This document shows, in pieces, positions 50,754 through 61,160 of a stretch of DNA of 64,000 bases (positions within the stretch are counted from its first letter, which is position 1; every line of letters begins with the position of its first letter). The notes beneath the pieces are model-generated. The model worked only from the letters and a program-made list of their open reading frames with translations. It made no database searches and was not told the origin of the DNA. The DNA is from Staphylococcus epidermidis (lineage in GTDB: Bacteria; Bacillota; Bacilli; Staphylococcales; Staphylococcaceae). The stretch spans positions 2,170,001-2,234,000 of the forward strand of contig NZ_AP019721.1 of assembly GCF_006742205.1 (NCBI RefSeq). The letters are read 5' to 3'. Both the position numbers and the translations under genes were made by a program.

Positions 50754-53700
50754 TTAATCAGTAGTTTCTTTTTGTGATTCTGGAGCACTCTTTTGTTGTA
50801 AATCTACTTTGCGTTCTGCTGCATCTTCGTCATCAACATCAGCCATTTCGATTTCATTATCATGCTCATCCATCACTTTAACATCTAAACCTAAACTTTG
50901 TAGTTCTTTCATCAATACTCGGAATGATTCTGGAACACTAGGTCTAGAAATGTTCTCACCTTTAACTATAGACTCGTAAGTTTTAACACGACCTACAGTA
51001 TCATCAGATTTATAAGTTAAGATTTCTTGTAAAGTATAAGCAGCACCATAAGCTTCAAGTGCCCATACCTCCATCTCACCGAAACGTTGACCACCGAATT
51101 GTGCTTTACCACCTAATGGTTGTTGTGTAACAAGTGAGTATGGTCCAGTAGAACGTGCATGTAACTTATCATCTACCATGTGTGCAAGTTTAAGCATGTA
51201 CATAACACCAACTGAAATACGATTGTCGAATGGTTCACCAGTTCGTCCATCGTATAGGACAGTTTTACCGTCACGCGCCATTCCAGCTTCTTCGATAGTT
51301 GACCAAACGTCATCATCGTTGGCACCATCAAACACTGGGGAAGCAACGTGAATTCCTAAGTTTTTAGCTGCCATACCTAAATGTAATTCTAATACTTGTC
51401 CAATGTTCATACGTGATGGTACACCTAATGGGTTTAACATAATATCGATTGGTCGACCATCTGGTAAATAAGGCATATCTTCTTCTGGAACAATCTTAGA
51501 AATAACACCTTTGTTACCGTGACGACCACACATTTTGTCCCCAACATGTATTTTACGTTTTTGGACAATATATACACGTACTAATTGGTTAACTCCAGGA
51601 GATAGAGTGTCGTCTCCTTCTTCACGATTAAAGACTTTAACATCTAAAACGATACCGCCAGCACCATGAGGTACACGTAATGATGTATCACGAACTTCAC
51701 GTGCTTTTTCACCAAAGATAGCGTGTAATAATCTCTCTTCAGCTGTTAATTCAGTTACACCTTTAGGCGTTACTTTACCTACTAAGATGTCACCATCTTT
51801 AACTTCTGCACCAACATAAACGATACCACGATCATCTAAGTTCTTAAGTGCACTTTCAGATACGTTTGGAATATCACGTGTGATTTCCTCAGGTCCTAAT
51901 TTCGTATCACGAGCTTCTGACTCATACTCTTCAATATGAATAGATGTATATACATCATCTTTAACTAGTCGTTCACTCATAATTACAGCATCCTCATAGT
52001 TGTAACCGTCCCATGTCATGAAACCGACAACTACATTTCGTCCTAATGCCATTTCTCCTAATTCCATTGAAGGACCGTCCGCTAAAATCTCATTATATTC
52101 AACAACATCACCAATTGATACAATCGGACGTTGGTTATAACAAGTACCAGAGTTTGAACGCTTGAACTTCGCTAAAGGATAACGATCTAATTCACCTTCA
52201 TGTTCAGTTCCATTTTCTTCGACTAAACGACGAACTAAAATTTCATTAGATTCAACATGCTCAACGCGTCCTCTATGCTTAGCAGTAATTGCAGCACCAG
52301 AGTCTCTTGCGGCTACGTGTTCCATACCTGTACCCACAAATGGAGCTTCAGGATTCATTAAAGGCACCGCTTGACGTTGCATGTTTGCTCCCATTAACGC
52401 ACGGTTAGAGTCGTCATTTTCTAAGAATGGAATACATGCTGTTGCTGCTGAAACAACTTGTTTTGGTGATACGTCCATGTAATCCATTTTTTCTTTAGCC
52501 ATAACAGTGTTATTACCACGGAAACGACAAACAACTTCATCATCTAAGAAACGACCATTTTCATCAAGTCTAGAATTAGCCTGTGCAACAACGTAGCTAT
52601 CCTCTTCATCAGCTGTCAAATAATCTATTTGATCAGTGATTGAGTTTGTATCTAAATCCACTTTACGATATGGCGTTTCAATAAAACCAAATTCATTCAC
52701 TCTAGCATAACTTGACAATGAGTTTATTAAACCAATATTAGGACCCTCAGGTGTTTCAATTGGACACATACGCCCATAGTGAGAGTAGTGAACGTCACGC
52801 ACTTCCATTTGAGCACGTTCACGTGTTAATCCACCAGGCCCTAGAGCAGATAAACGACGTTTGTGCGTTAACTCTGCTAACGGGTTAGCTTGGTCCATAA
52901 ATTGAGATAATTGTGAACTACCAAAGAATTCTTTGATTGATGCAATAACTGGTCTGATATTAATGAGTTGTTGTGGCGTAATAGAATCTGTATCTTGTAT
53001 TGACATTCTTTCACGAACAACACGTTCCATTCTGGATAAACCGATACGGAATTGATTTTGTAATAGCTCACCGACAGAACGTAAACGACGATTACCTAGA
53101 TGATCAATATCATCTGTATAACCAATACCATTCAATAAGTTGAAGAAATAACTCATTGAGGCAACAATATCTGCTGGAGTAATACATTTAACTTCAGAAT
53201 CAGGTAATGCATTACCAATGACAGTAGTCGTACGACCTTCTTCATCGTTAGGCACATACACTTTAATAGATTGGATTTCTACAGGTTCGTCAATTACACT
53301 ACCTTCAAGTTCAAATACTTCGCTATTAGCGTTTGTTTCTAATACGTCCATGATTTCGTCAAGTTTACGACGATCTAACACTGTTCCTTCGTCAACAACA
53401 ATTTCACCAGTTTCACTGTTAACAATTGGTTCTGCTAATTTTTGATTGAACAAACGATGTTTTAGGTGTAATTTTTTGTTCGCTTTATAACGACCTACAC
53501 TGGCTAAATCATAGCGTTTAGGGTCGAAGAAACGAGAATATAATAAACTTTTAGCATTTTCTACTGTTGGTGGTTCGCCAGGACGTAAACGTTCATAAAT
53601 CTCTAATAAAGCCTGTTCTGTATTTTCTGTTCCATCTTTTTCTAATGTATTACGTAAATATTCGCTGTCTCCTAATAAGTCAACAATTTCTTGATCAGTT

Positions 53701-54305
53701 GAGAAACCTAGCGCACGTAGTAATACAGTCAATGGTAATTTACGTGTTCTATCGATACGAACATATACAACATCTTTAGCATCTGTCTCATACTCTAACC
53801 AAGCACCACGGTTAGGAATGATTGTTGCATCATAGTTTTCACGTCCATTTTTATCGATTTTCTCGTTAAAATACACGGATGGTGAGCGAACTAATTGAGA
53901 TACGATAACACGTTCAGCACCATTAATTACGAACGTACCTGTATCTGTCATCAGTGGAAAATCACCCATGAAGACTTCTTGTTCTTTAACTTCACCAGTT
54001 TCTTTAATAATAAGACGCACTTTCACACGAAGAGGTGCAGCATAAGTAGCGTCACGGTTTTTTGATTCTTCTAAATCATATTTAGGTTCACCTAATCTGT
54101 AATCTACAAATTCTAAAGATAGGTTGCCAGTGAAATCTTCAATTGGAGAAATATCTCTGAACATTTCTAATAAACCTTCTTTAAGGAACCAATCATAAGA
54201 TTTTGTTTGAATTTCTATTAAGTTTGGTAATTCTAATACTTCTGAAATTCTCGCGTAATTTCTACGTTTACGATGTCTTCCATATTGGACAACTTGACCT
54301 GCCAA
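50754..54305 (-). CDS. rpoB: DNA-directed RNA polymerase subunit beta
   Basis: An 1183-aa subunit starting [20 protein letters not shown] and ending with an acidic, Q-rich tail. The rifampicin region [20 protein letters not shown] then [10 protein letters not shown] (about residues 463-492) has the residues of susceptible staphylococci (Asp471, Ala477, His481, Ser486 by S. aureus count). [11 protein letters not shown] and the [19 protein letters not shown] motif (about 965) near the active site are intact. It is preceded by 215 nt of non-coding leader, and followed by rpoC. Confidence 0.98.
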   Translation of the reverse strand: MAGQVVQYGRHRKRRNYARISEVLELPNLIEIQTKSYDWFLKEGLLEMFRDISPIEDFTGNLSLEFVDYRLGEPKYDLEESKNRDATYAAPLRVKVRLIIKETGEVKEQEVFMGDFPLMTDTGTFVINGAERVIVSQLVRSPSVYFNEKIDKNGRENYDATIIPNRGAWLEYETDAKDVVYVRIDRTRKLPLTVLLRALGFSTDQEIVDLLGDSEYLRNTLEKDGTENTEQALLEIYERLRPGEPPTVENAKSLLYSRFFDPKRYDLASVGRYKANKKLHLKHRLFNQKLAEPIVNSETGEIVVDEGTVLDRRKLDEIMDVLETNANSEVFELEGSVIDEPVEIQSIKVYVPNDEEGRTTTVIGNALPDSEVKCITPADIVASMSYFFNLLNGIGYTDDIDHLGNRRLRSVGELLQNQFRIGLSRMERVVRERMSIQDTDSITPQQLINIRPVIASIKEFFGSSQLSQFMDQANPLAELTHKRRLSALGPGGLTRERAQMEVRDVHYSHYGRMCPIETPEGPNIGLINSLSSYARVNEFGFIETPYRKVDLDTNSITDQIDYLTADEEDSYVVAQANSRLDENGRFLDDEVVCRFRGNNTVMAKEKMDYMDVSPKQVVSAATACIPFLENDDSNRALMGANMQRQAVPLMNPEAPFVGTGMEHVAARDSGAAITAKHRGRVEHVESNEILVRRLVEENGTEHEGELDRYPLAKFKRSNSGTCYNQRPIVSIGDVVEYNEILADGPSMELGEMALGRNVVVGFMTWDGYNYEDAVIMSERLVKDDVYTSIHIEEYESEARDTKLGPEEITRDIPNVSESALKNLDDRGIVYVGAEVKDGDILVGKVTPKGVTELTAEERLLHAIFGEKAREVRDTSLRVPHGAGGIVLDVKVFNREEGDDTLSPGVNQLVRVYIVQKRKIHVGDKMCGRHGNKGVISKIVPEEDMPYLPDGRPIDIMLNPLGVPSRMNIGQVLELHLGMAAKNLGIHVASPVFDGANDDDVWSTIEEAGMARDGKTVLYDGRTGEPFDNRISVGVMYMLKLAHMVDDKLHARSTGPYSLVTQQPLGGKAQFGGQRFGEMEVWALEAYGAAYTLQEILTYKSDDTVGRVKTYESIVKGENISRPSVPESFRVLMKELQSLGLDVKVMDEHDNEIEMADVDDEDAAERKVDLQQKSAPESQKETTD

Positions 54306-54520
54306 ACAGATTCACCCCTCAAAAATTGTGTGTTCACCCTTACTTTTCAATTGAATATAATAAATAATATAAAAGACAAAAAGAAAACGGCAACACATAT
54401 GATGACACCATTTTCGATTTCTATTTACACTTAATTAATTTATCCATTTTACGTAAAAGTACACACTTATTGAACATAAATTTTTACATTTTATAACTAT
54501 ATCAGAATACCATTTCGAAA

Positions 54521-55129
54521 TCAACCTTTTATACTTTTCAAAATATAATATCCTTTACTCTTAGCTATAATTTCTACATTGCCAAATAGTTCTTCTATTT
54601 TCTTTTTAGCTGAAGGCATACCTTGCTTTTTTTGAATGACGACATAAAGTTCACCCGTAGTTTTGAGTCTGTCAAACGCTTGTTCAAAGATTCGATGAAC
54701 AATGTCCTTACCAGCTCTAATAGGGGGATTAGTTAAAATGTAATCAAAGCACTGATGATTGACAGCAGACAAACAATCGCTTTCCATAATCGTTACATTA
54801 TCCACTTGATTTTTTGTCTTATTCATTTCTGCCAACGCCAAAGCTCTATTGTTAATATCCAACATTGTAATTTGATGGTGTGGAGATGCTTTTCCTATTG
54901 CTAAACCGATAGGACCATATCCACATCCTACATCCGCGATGGTTTTACTTGGGCCTGGAGGATGTTCTTTCAAAAAAGTTTTAATTAGTAAGTCTGATCC
55001 AAAATCCACATTATCTTTTGAAAAAACTCCAGCATCAGTAGTAAGTTCTAGTTGCACATTTTTAATTTGATAACTAATTCTTTTTGGGTTACTTTTAACA
55101 TCAGGTTGTTCATCATAATAATGACTCAT
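54521..55129 (-). CDS. class I SAM-dependent methyltransferase (YbxB/RsmC-like)
   Basis: 202 aa from the ATG at 55129 (MSHYYDEQPDVKSNPKRISY), which has AGAGGTGA 5 nt upstream; the frame reaching 55255 crosses the rplL terminator and is not real. It has SAM motif I IADVGCGYGPIGLAIGK (about residues 63-79), motif II MLDINNRALA (about 88) and the target-base motif NPPIRAGK (about 133), typical of 16S rRNA G1207-type methyltransferases. It sits between rplL and rpoB as in Bacillus ybxB. Confidence 0.87.
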   Translation of the reverse strand: MSHYYDEQPDVKSNPKRISYQIKNVQLELTTDAGVFSKDNVDFGSDLLIKTFLKEHPPGPSKTIADVGCGYGPIGLAIGKASPHHQITMLDINNRALALAEMNKTKNQVDNVTIMESDCLSAVNHQCFDYILTNPPIRAGKDIVHRIFEQAFDRLKTTGELYVVIQKKQGMPSAKKKIEELFGNVEIIAKSKGYYILKSIKG

Positions 55130-55192
55130 TTCTTCACCTCTAATTTTATCATTCAATCCAAAAGCATTTAGTATGCTTGTATTAATTAATTG

Positions 55193-55223
55193 AAAAACCC
55201 CGTTATCAGAATAACGGGGTTTT
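55193..55223 (-). terminator. intrinsic terminator after rplL
   Basis: AAAACCCCGTTAT (55194-55206) and ATAACGGGGTTTT (55211-55223) form a perfect 13-bp stem with T-rich flank, 98 nt after the rplL stop. Read-through would reach the methyltransferase and rpoB. Confidence 0.88.
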
Positions 55224-55320
55224 AACTTCTCAAAGAATTCAGGTTGTATTTGCATTGAAATCTATATTAAATAGGTTAAACATACATTTTCAACCTAACT
55301 ATTTAATTAGAAAGTAGAAA

Positions 55321-55689
55321 CTATTTTAATTCTACGCTAGCTCCAACTTCTTCTAATTGTTCTTTAAGTTTTTCAGCATCTTCTTTAGGCATAGCTTCTT
55401 TAATTACTTTAGGAGCTCCATCTACTAATTCTTTAGCATCTTTTAATCCTAAACCAGTTGCTTCTTTAACTGCTTTAACAACTTTAATTTTTGAAGATCC
55501 AGCTGAAGTTAATTCAACATCAAATTCAGTTTTTTCAGCTGCAGCATCTCCGCCACCAGCTGCACCTGCTGCTGCTACTGGAGCTGCTGCAGTTACACCA
55601 AATTCTTCTTCAATTGCTTTTACTAAATCGTTTAATTCTAATACTGACATTTCTTTAATTGCTTCAATGATTTGTTCTTGATTAGCCAT
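55321..55689 (-). CDS. rplL: 50S ribosomal protein L7/L12
   Basis: 122 aa. The N-terminal dimerisation domain is [20 protein letters not shown]; the Ala/Gly hinge [20 protein letters not shown] is at about residues 32-51. The C-terminal factor-binding domain has [20 protein letters not shown] (about 69-88) and ends [10 protein letters not shown]. It recruits translation GTPases to the ribosome stalk with L10. It follows rplJ by 37 nt with GGAGGA, and has its own terminator downstream. Confidence 0.98.
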   Translation of the reverse strand: MANQEQIIEAIKEMSVLELNDLVKAIEEEFGVTAAAPVAAAGAAGGGDAAAEKTEFDVELTSAGSSKIKVVKAVKEATGLGLKDAKELVDGAPKVIKEAMPKEDAEKLKEQLEEVGASVELK

Positions 55690-55726
55690 TTTATATTTCC
55701 TCCATTAATTTAATTTTTATGCGCAA

Positions 55727-56227
55727 TTATTCAGCGCTTTCTTCTTTTTGTTCTCCAACAGCTTTAACTGCATAAGCGAAGTTGCGTACAGGTGCTTGTA
55801 ATACAGATAAAAGCATAGATACAAGACCATCGTGTGAAGGTAATGAACCAACTGTTTTAACTTCTTCAGCAGAGATAACGTTACCTTCCATAACGCCTGT
55901 TTTAACTTCTAAAGCTTCATGTTCTTTTGCAAATCCTGCAATAACTTTTGCTGGTGCAACAACATCTTCAGTAGAAGTTGCGATTGCTGTAGGACCTGTT
56001 AAGAATTCATCCAAGCCTTCGATACCTGCTTGTTCAGCAGCACGACGAACCATAGTGTTTTTGTATACTTTATACTCAACACCTGCTTCACGTAATTGTG
56101 AACGTAATTCAGTAACTTCTGCTACAGTTAAACCACGGTAGTCAACGATAACTGTTGAAACTGAATTTTTAAGTTGTTCAGCGATAGTATCGACTTGTTG
56201 TTTTTTTGCTTCAATGATAGCAGACAT
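55727..56227 (-). CDS. rplJ: 50S ribosomal protein L10
   Basis: A 166-aa stalk base protein. It starts [20 protein letters not shown], has [20 protein letters not shown] (about residues 26-45) and [10 protein letters not shown] (about 54-63), and a C-terminal helix [18 protein letters not shown] that binds L12 dimers. Its expression is controlled by the leader at 56235-56380, where L10-L12 binding is known to repress in related bacteria. GGAGGTGTC precedes the ATG. Confidence 0.98.
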   Translation of the reverse strand: MSAIIEAKKQQVDTIAEQLKNSVSTVIVDYRGLTVAEVTELRSQLREAGVEYKVYKNTMVRRAAEQAGIEGLDEFLTGPTAIATSTEDVVAPAKVIAGFAKEHEALEVKTGVMEGNVISAEEVKTVGSLPSHDGLVSMLLSVLQAPVRNFAYAVKAVGEQKEESAE

Positions 56228-56234
56228 TCAGACA

Positions 56235-56380
56235 CCTCCATTTAAATTTATTGGGTGCTTTTTTTAATCACAATAAAAAAAGCACTTTCTACCCACGGCA
56301 AAAAGTGCTTGAAAGATCATTAATCATCACGTTCAAGTCAATTTTAGCCTCGGTAGGATACTGTTTTAAGTTATTAATAA
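56235..56380 (-). promoter_or_regulatory. L10 leader (autoregulatory rplJ leader RNA)
   Basis: Between rplA and rplJ the minus strand has the conserved CCTACCGAGGCT segment (about 56346-56358), a long helical region and an attenuator hairpin AGCACTTT/AAAGTGCT (56281-56309) followed by T7. This is the Firmicutes L10 leader arrangement, in which L10(L12)4 binds and promotes termination. Confidence 0.82.
56273..56309 (-). terminator. attenuator terminator of the L10 leader
   Basis: AGCACTTT (56281-56288) pairs with AAAGTGCT (56302-56309); on the minus strand a T7 run follows. It lies 46 nt upstream of rplJ and inside the leader, so it controls read-through into rplJ-rplL. Confidence 0.82.
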
Positions 56381-56501
56381 CTCCTACTGTCTTAGGTAAA
56401 ATAATCACAAGTATTAATATAACTGCTTTAGTATAAAAAGTCAACAAAAAATTACAGACTAAAATCAATAGTTAGTCTGTAATTTGTTTTCTATTTAAAA
56501 T

Positions 56502-57197
56502 TTATAGTTTGAAAGATGAAGTATCAACTTTTACTCCAGGACCCATTGTTGTTGTAACAGCAACAGATTTGAAGTAAGTACCCTTAGCAGAAGCTGGTTT
56601 AGCTTTCGCTAATACATCTTGTAAAGTTCTGAAGTTATCAACTAATTTTTCTTCATCGAATGACACTTTACCAATTGACGCATGTACAATACCTGCTTTT
56701 TCAGCACGGTATTCTACCTTACCAGCTTTGATTTCTTCAACTGCTTTTTTAACATCCATTGTTACAGTGCCAGTTTTAGGGTTAGGCATTAAACCTTTAG
56801 GTCCTAATACTCGACCAAGTTTACCAACTTCACCCATCATATCAGGTGTAGCTACAACTACGTCGAAATCAAACCAACCTTGTTGGATTTTTTGTACGTA
56901 ATCTGCTTCACCTACATAATCTGCACCTGCTTCTTCAGCTTCAGTGATTTTATCGCCTTTAGCGAAAACGAGTACACGTTGTGATTTACCAGTACCGTGT
57001 GGTAATACTACTGCACCACGGATTTGTTGGTCATTTTTACGTGTATCAATTCCTAAACGGAATGCAACTTCAACAGAAGCGTCGAAATTAGCAACGCTAG
57101 TTTCTTTAGCTAATTTGATTGCTTCTTCAACACTATAGTATTGAGTGCGGTCAACTTTACTAGCTGCTTCTTGATACTTTTTACCTTTTTTAGCCAT
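56502..57197 (-). CDS. rplA: 50S ribosomal protein L1
   Basis: A 231-aa L1-stalk protein binding 23S rRNA helix 77. It starts [17 protein letters not shown]; the signature AKPDM-type region reads [20 protein letters not shown] (about residues 107-126) followed by [12 protein letters not shown]1 commonly represses its own operon by binding mRNA. A large folded region (57249-57356) occupies the rplK-rplA gap upstream. GGAGGA precedes the ATG. Confidence 0.98.
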   Translation of the reverse strand: MAKKGKKYQEAASKVDRTQYYSVEEAIKLAKETSVANFDASVEVAFRLGIDTRKNDQQIRGAVVLPHGTGKSQRVLVFAKGDKITEAEEAGADYVGEADYVQKIQQGWFDFDVVVATPDMMGEVGKLGRVLGPKGLMPNPKTGTVTMDVKKAVEEIKAGKVEYRAEKAGIVHASIGKVSFDEEKLVDNFRTLQDVLAKAKPASAKGTYFKSVAVTTTMGPGVKVDTSSFKL

Positions 57198-57248
57198 TTA
57201 TAGTTCCTCCTTTAGTGGTTTTAGCGGAATTTCCTCCCACATTCACTT

Positions 57249-57356
57249 GCGCCTTGCAAGTTAAGAGCAGATAACAGATGAACGTTAACATCACTGCTTT
57301 GCAATGTTAACAAACCAATAGACAATATTCATTGTATACCCTATCTGTTACCTGCT
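57249..57356 (-). promoter_or_regulatory. structured leader between rplK and rplA, unassigned
   Basis: An outer helix of 14 bp with one mismatch (57266-57279 with 57343-57356) closes inner hairpins GTTAACAT/ATGTTAAC (57284-57291 with 57304-57311) and ACAAT/ATTGT (57322-57335). CTTGC/GCAAG (57247-57260) lies outside. No U-run follows on the minus strand, so this is not a terminator. It may be an L1 binding site or processing structure; I know of no family name for it. Confidence 0.5.
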
Positions 57357-57409
57357 TTTCATCGTCTAAATTAAGTTTATTTCAAATTAATTTAAAAAGT
57401 TTCTCTTTA

Positions 57410-57832
57410 TTATTGTACAGTGATACCCATGCTACGTGCAGTACCTTCAATAATACGCATTGCCGCTTCTTCGTCTGCAGCATTTAAGTCTTGCATTTTT
57501 GTTTGAGCAATTTCGCGTACTTGATCTTTAGTTACTGTTGCAACTTTAGTTTTATTAGGTTCACCAGAACCTTTTTCAACACCAGCTGCTTTTTTAAGTA
57601 GTACTGGAGCCGGCGGAGTTTTTGTAATGAATGTAAATGAACGGTCTTCATAAACACTGATTTCTACCGGAATGATTAAACCTGCTTGTTCTTGCGTACG
57701 AGCATTGAATTCTTTACAGAATCCCATAATGTTCACACCTGCTTGACCTAATGCTGGACCAACTGGTGGTGCTGGATTCGCTTTACCTGCAGGAATTTGC
57801 AATTTAACTACTTTTTCTACTTTTTTAGCCAC
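57410..57832 (-). CDS. rplK: 50S ribosomal protein L11
   Basis: A 140-aa protein of the GTPase-associated centre. It has the N-terminal [20 protein letters not shown] (about residues 11-30) proline-rich thiopeptide-binding region and the C-terminal rRNA-binding domain with [20 protein letters not shown] (about 116-135). The start codon is GTG 57832, with GGAGG 8 nt upstream; the ATG at 57841 overlaps the spacing. It is needed for RelA activation. It is preceded by a structured leader at 57858-57936. Confidence 0.98.
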   Translation of the reverse strand: MAKKVEKVVKLQIPAGKANPAPPVGPALGQAGVNIMGFCKEFNARTQEQAGLIIPVEISVYEDRSFTFITKTPPAPVLLKKAAGVEKGSGEPNKTKVATVTKDQVREIAQTKMQDLNAADEEAAMRIIEGTARSMGITVQ

Positions 57833-57857
57833 GATGTGCACCTCCTTGATATCGTGA

Positions 57858-57936
57858 TGTGGTCACAGGGCTTAGTTTTGCCCTCCCACTCTTAAACATT
57901 TCGTGACGAAATGAGCGCTATAAAAGCGCGACCACA
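57858..57936 (-). promoter_or_regulatory. structured leader of rplK
   Basis: On the minus strand TGTGGTC and GACCACA (57930-57936 with 57858-57864) close three hairpins: GCGCT/AGCGC, CATTTCG/CGAAATG and GGGC/GCCC. The closing helix ends 25 nt before the GTG start. This is a compact multi-branched fold expected of a ribosomal-protein autoregulatory site (L1 or L11), but the ligand is inferred. Confidence 0.55.
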
Positions 57937-58163
57937 TTATTTTAACACTCATATTGATAAAAAATCAATAGTAAAATTTCATCTTTGCTAACTACGCTAT
58001 TATTATTTGTTTTATTTTATACATTCATAACGCTTGTTTATGTACATCCATCACTTATAAATAAAGGAATATACTTTTCTAACTTATAATTCTATTTTCT
58101 TTTAATGAATATCTTTCTTAAATCTATTCAAATGTGTTTTGAGCGAATTTAAACAAAATAGTT

Positions 58164-58712
58164 TTATAATTTTTCAATTTGGTCAAATTCAACTTCTACA
58201 GGTGTTTCACGACCAAACATATCAACAAGTACAGTAAGCTTGAATTTATCCGCTTCAATCTCTTGTACTTCTCCAATTTGATTAGCAAAAGGACCTGATT
58301 GGATACGAACTTGTTCTCCAACATCGAGTTCAACATCTATTGTTTTCTCTTTAAGACCCATTTGCTTAAGAATGAAGCGTACTTCTTCAGGAAGTAGAGG
58401 GTTAGGTTTTGATCCTGCACCTGCAGATCCGACAAATCCTGTTACTCCAGGAGTATTTCTAACTACATACCACGACTCATCTGTCATGATTAACTCAACT
58501 AATACATATCCAGGAAATGTTTTCTTCACAAGCTTTTTAGCTTTCCCATCCTTAACTTGAGTTTCTTCCTCTTCTGGTATGACAACTCTGAAAATTTGTT
58601 CAGTCATATTCATAGATTCTACTCTTTTTTCTAAATTCTTTTTAACTTTATTTTCATATCCAGAATAGGTATGTACAGCATACCAACGCTTAGCGCCTAC
58701 TTCTTCAGACAT
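58164..58712 (-). CDS. nusG: transcription termination/antitermination protein NusG
   Basis: 182 aa. The NGN domain starts EVGAKRWYAVHTYSGYENKV (about residues 4-23) and includes FPGYVLVEL (about 66). The C-terminal KOW domain has DVGEQVRIQSGPFANQIGEV (about 129-148). It binds RNA polymerase to modulate pausing and couple transcription with translation. It follows secE by 10 nt. The gap to rplK (57833-58163) contains the rplK leader and presumably a promoter. Confidence 0.98.
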   Translation of the reverse strand: MSEEVGAKRWYAVHTYSGYENKVKKNLEKRVESMNMTEQIFRVVIPEEEETQVKDGKAKKLVKKTFPGYVLVELIMTDESWYVVRNTPGVTGFVGSAGAGSKPNPLLPEEVRFILKQMGLKEKTIDVELDVGEQVRIQSGPFANQIGEVQEIEADKFKLTVLVDMFGRETPVEVEFDQIEKL

Positions 58713-58722
58713 GTCTTCACTC

Positions 58723-58905
58723 CTAACCTAAAAATAATTGTTTTAATGCATTAATTCCTATGTCTAAGGCATAGAAAAAGACTAAGAAGAATATCACTGT
58801 TGATACAACTATTATTGTATATTTAAATAATTCTTCCTTAGTTGGCCAACTCGTCTTTTCCATTTCTGACTTAACGCCTTTAAAGAAACTTTCTTTTTTA
58901 GCCAT
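58723..58905 (-). CDS. secE: protein translocase subunit SecE
   Basis: A 60-aa single-span membrane protein: [20 protein letters not shown] with the amphipathic helix and WP-T motif, then one transmembrane segment (about residues 28-50). This is the short Gram-positive form that clamps SecY. GGAGG favours the second of two adjacent ATGs (58905). It lies between rpmG and nusG, the conserved order. Confidence 0.96.
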   Translation of the reverse strand: MAKKESFFKGVKSEMEKTSWPTKEELFKYTIIVVSTVIFFLVFFYALDIGINALKQLFLG

Positions 58906-58967
58906 CATAAGACCTCCACACTCTATGACTTTCTAATGAAAGTCATACTCAATTAATTGATATCATC

Positions 58968-59111
58968 TTATTTCGATTCTTTATGAACTGTATGCGCGTT
59001 ACATCTTGGACAGTATTTTTTTAAAGTAAGTCTCGTTGCTGAGCCTTCCTTTTTAGGAACATTATAATTCCGATTGCCACAATTCTCACAATTCAAAGGT
59101 ACTTTCTTCAC
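58968..59111 (-). CDS. rpmG: 50S ribosomal protein L33, zinc-binding type
   Basis: A 47-aa protein read from a GTG start at 59111 with AAAGGTGA 6 nt upstream: MKKVPLNCENCGNRNYNVPK and, at the end, KKYCPRCNAHTVHKESK. Two CxxC pairs (Cys8/Cys11 and Cys36/Cys39) make this the zinc-ribbon (C+) paralogue of L33. It precedes secE, as in other staphylococci. It is too short to appear among long open frames. Confidence 0.95.
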   Translation of the reverse strand: MKKVPLNCENCGNRNYNVPKKEGSATRLTLKKYCPRCNAHTVHKESK

Positions 59112-59234
59112 AATTATTCACCTTTACTCATTATAATACCAATATACTATACATAAGTATTGTATTAAATGTCAAACTTATGCGCCACGCTATAATTTCC
59201 TCACCATACAGTATACTATTTGCATATTATTTTC

Positions 59235-59810
59235 TTATTCAAAACTTCTTTTAAGTTTACATTTACTACGTTGAATCGCATTATAAACAACTTTGGATTC
59301 CAAATTTAAAACCATAGCAATCTCCTTTGGCTTGTAATCATTAAGTAGTAATCGAATGATACGTCTTTCCATTCGACTGAGTTTGACTTCGCTTCTTTTA
59401 AAAGCTAATGTTAATTCTTTTCTAATTATCGATCTTTCTATATCGTTTAATGCCAAAGTAGCGTTATATTCAACAATGTATTCATTAACAAGTAGAGGTT
59501 GACGTTTATAATTCGCTTTTACTTTTCTAAGATAGTCATATTTAACCGAACGAATTAAAAAATAAATATAGTGTTCTATTGGTACACCTTGTTGATAGTC
59601 GAATTTTTGCAAGGCACGGTAGAATTTAATAGCAATCTCTTGATAAATGTCTTCAATATCATACTTATTATGGGAGATATACCTTATTTTATTGTAAATC
59701 AGTGGCTTTAGCTCTTCTATTAAAGACTCAAATAGTTCTTCAGAAGATTTATTTTCTATTTGCGATAGACACATTGCTGTATATTCATGTTGCTGTTTAT
59801 TCAGATTCAT
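59235..59810 (-). CDS. sigH: sigma-H-like alternative sigma factor
   Basis: 191 aa of the sigma-70 family. The region-2 core is YDIEDIYQEIAIKFYRALQK (about residues 50-69; DIEDIYQE for polymerase binding), followed by HYIYFLIRSVKYDYLRKVKA for -10 recognition. Region 4 is the helix-turn-helix LNDYKPKEIAMVLNLESKVVYNAI (about 154-177). In S. aureus SigH drives competence (comG/comE) genes and phage integrase genes and is normally almost silent. Gene order rae1-sigH-rpmG-secE is as in Bacillus sigH, though the sequence is strongly diverged. Confidence 0.88.
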   Translation of the reverse strand: MNLNKQQHEYTAMCLSQIENKSSEELFESLIEELKPLIYNKIRYISHNKYDIEDIYQEIAIKFYRALQKFDYQQGVPIEHYIYFLIRSVKYDYLRKVKANYKRQPLLVNEYIVEYNATLALNDIERSIIRKELTLAFKRSEVKLSRMERRIIRLLLNDYKPKEIAMVLNLESKVVYNAIQRSKCKLKRSFE

Positions 59811-59879
59811 ATATCTAACCTTTCGAGTAAGTTGAAATTAGTTTATATGAAATCTATCTAAAATCACAACAGAGCAAAA

Positions 59880-60407
59880 TTAGTCTTTTTTCTGATTGCC
59901 ACGTCTAATCTTTTCAAATTCTTCAAGTATCTCATTAGATAACGGAATTCTAATTCTTGGTTTCTTTTCGCTAAAATCATCAAGTGACTTGTTAACAACA
60001 ACCTCATTTTCTTTTAATTCACGCCACATTTCTCTTGAAGAAATACGATAGGCACCTGAACCAAAAATAGCATGTTGTTCACTCATATCACTTGTTACAA
60101 CGGTAATGTGTGTCGTGTGTTTATTATATAATTCATACACGTAGCGTTCTATAAAACTATCTGCAGTTTCTTTTTCTTTAGTAAAGATTGTTTTGACACC
60201 ATGATAGAAGTATTCCCTTTCTATCCCTGACTGTTCATAGGCATCAAATACACAGACAATTTCATCTGCTATTAATGCATTGTAGTTGGCAATTGTGTCT
60301 AATAATTGCTCTCTAGCTTCTTCTAAATTCTCTTTAGCAACAGTGCTAAGTGTTGAGGATTGGCCAATCATATTGTAACCATCTATAATTAAGTATCTTT
60401 TTTTCAT
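59880..60407 (-). CDS. NYN-domain ribonuclease (YacP/Rae1)
   Basis: A 175-aa PIN-like NYN nuclease. Acidic active-site residues are visible in [11 protein letters not shown] (about residues 6-16), [11 protein letters not shown] (about 50), [13 protein letters not shown] (about 78-90) and [17 protein letters not shown] (about 102-118). Bacillus Rae1 cleaves mRNA in the ribosomal A site. Its ATG overlaps the rlmB stop by 4 nt (ATGA). It lies between rlmB and sigH. Confidence 0.88.
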   Translation of the reverse strand: MKKRYLIIDGYNMIGQSSTLSTVAKENLEEAREQLLDTIANYNALIADEIVCVFDAYEQSGIEREYFYHGVKTIFTKEKETADSFIERYVYELYNKHTTHITVVTSDMSEQHAIFGSGAYRISSREMWRELKENEVVVNKSLDDFSEKKPRIRIPLSNEILEEFEKIRRGNQKKD

Positions 60408-61153
60408 GACTTTTCCTCTAACTGATGACGTTTACGATATACTTCATACATCATTAAACTTGCAGCCACAGACGCGTTCAAGCTATTGACATGTCCAACC
60501 ATTGGAATCTTAATATGAAAATCACACTTATCACTCACTAAACGACTCATACCTTGCCCCTCACTACCTATTACAATACCTAGTGACATATCAGCTTGTA
60601 AATCTCTATAATCCGTTGCATTATTAGCTTCTGTCCCCGCAATCCAAAAGCCGTTGTCTTTTAATTCGTCGATAGTTTTCGAAAGATTAGTAACCCTTAT
60701 AACCGGAACATGCTGAATCGCTCCTGTAGAAGCTTTGGCAACGGTCTGTGTTAGCGCAACGGATCGTCTTTTAGGTATAATAACCGCATCAACACCAGAA
60801 GCATCTGCTGTTCTTAATATAGAGCCAAGATTATGCGGGTCTTCTAAACCATCTAAAATGATAACAGTTGAATAACTGTCTTTTTTCTTTTGTTTTTGTA
60901 AAAATTCATCGAAGTTTGCATATTCATATGGGGCTACTAAAGCAGCCACACCCTGGTGAGGTGCATTTGCTAAAAAATCTAATTTAGATTTTGGTACCGT
61001 TTGTACAATTAATTTTTGTGATTTTGCATTTTTTAAAATGTCGTTAATTTGTTGCTTTTTTATACCGTCTTGAATCAAAATCTTATTTATGGCGTGACCT
61101 GATATAATCGCTTCTTTAACTGCGTGTCTACCTACTATCACTATATCTTCCAC
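60404..61153 (-). CDS. rlmB: 23S rRNA 2'-O-methyltransferase RlmB (TrmH/SpoU family)
   Basis: 249 aa. An N-terminal L30e-like substrate-binding domain ([11 protein letters not shown] at about residues 4-14) is followed by a SPOUT domain with motif 1 [20 protein letters not shown] (about 101-120), motif 2 [18 protein letters not shown] (about 193-210) and motif 3 [20 protein letters not shown] (about 214-233). It methylates the equivalent of Gm2251. GTG 61153 (MEDIVIVG) is chosen over ATG 61171 because AAAGG sits at suitable distance. It is coupled to mrnC, whose stop codon lies within the ribosome site. Confidence 0.92.
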   Translation of the reverse strand: MEDIVIVGRHAVKEAIISGHAINKILIQDGIKKQQINDILKNAKSQKLIVQTVPKSKLDFLANAPHQGVAALVAPYEYANFDEFLQKQKKKDSYSTVIILDGLEDPHNLGSILRTADASGVDAVIIPKRRSVALTQTVAKASTGAIQHVPVIRVTNLSKTIDELKDNGFWIAGTEANNATDYRDLQADMSLGIVIGSEGQGMSRLVSDKCDFHIKIPMVGHVNSLNASVAASLMMYEVYRKRHQLEEKS

Positions 61154-61160
61154 ATTCACA

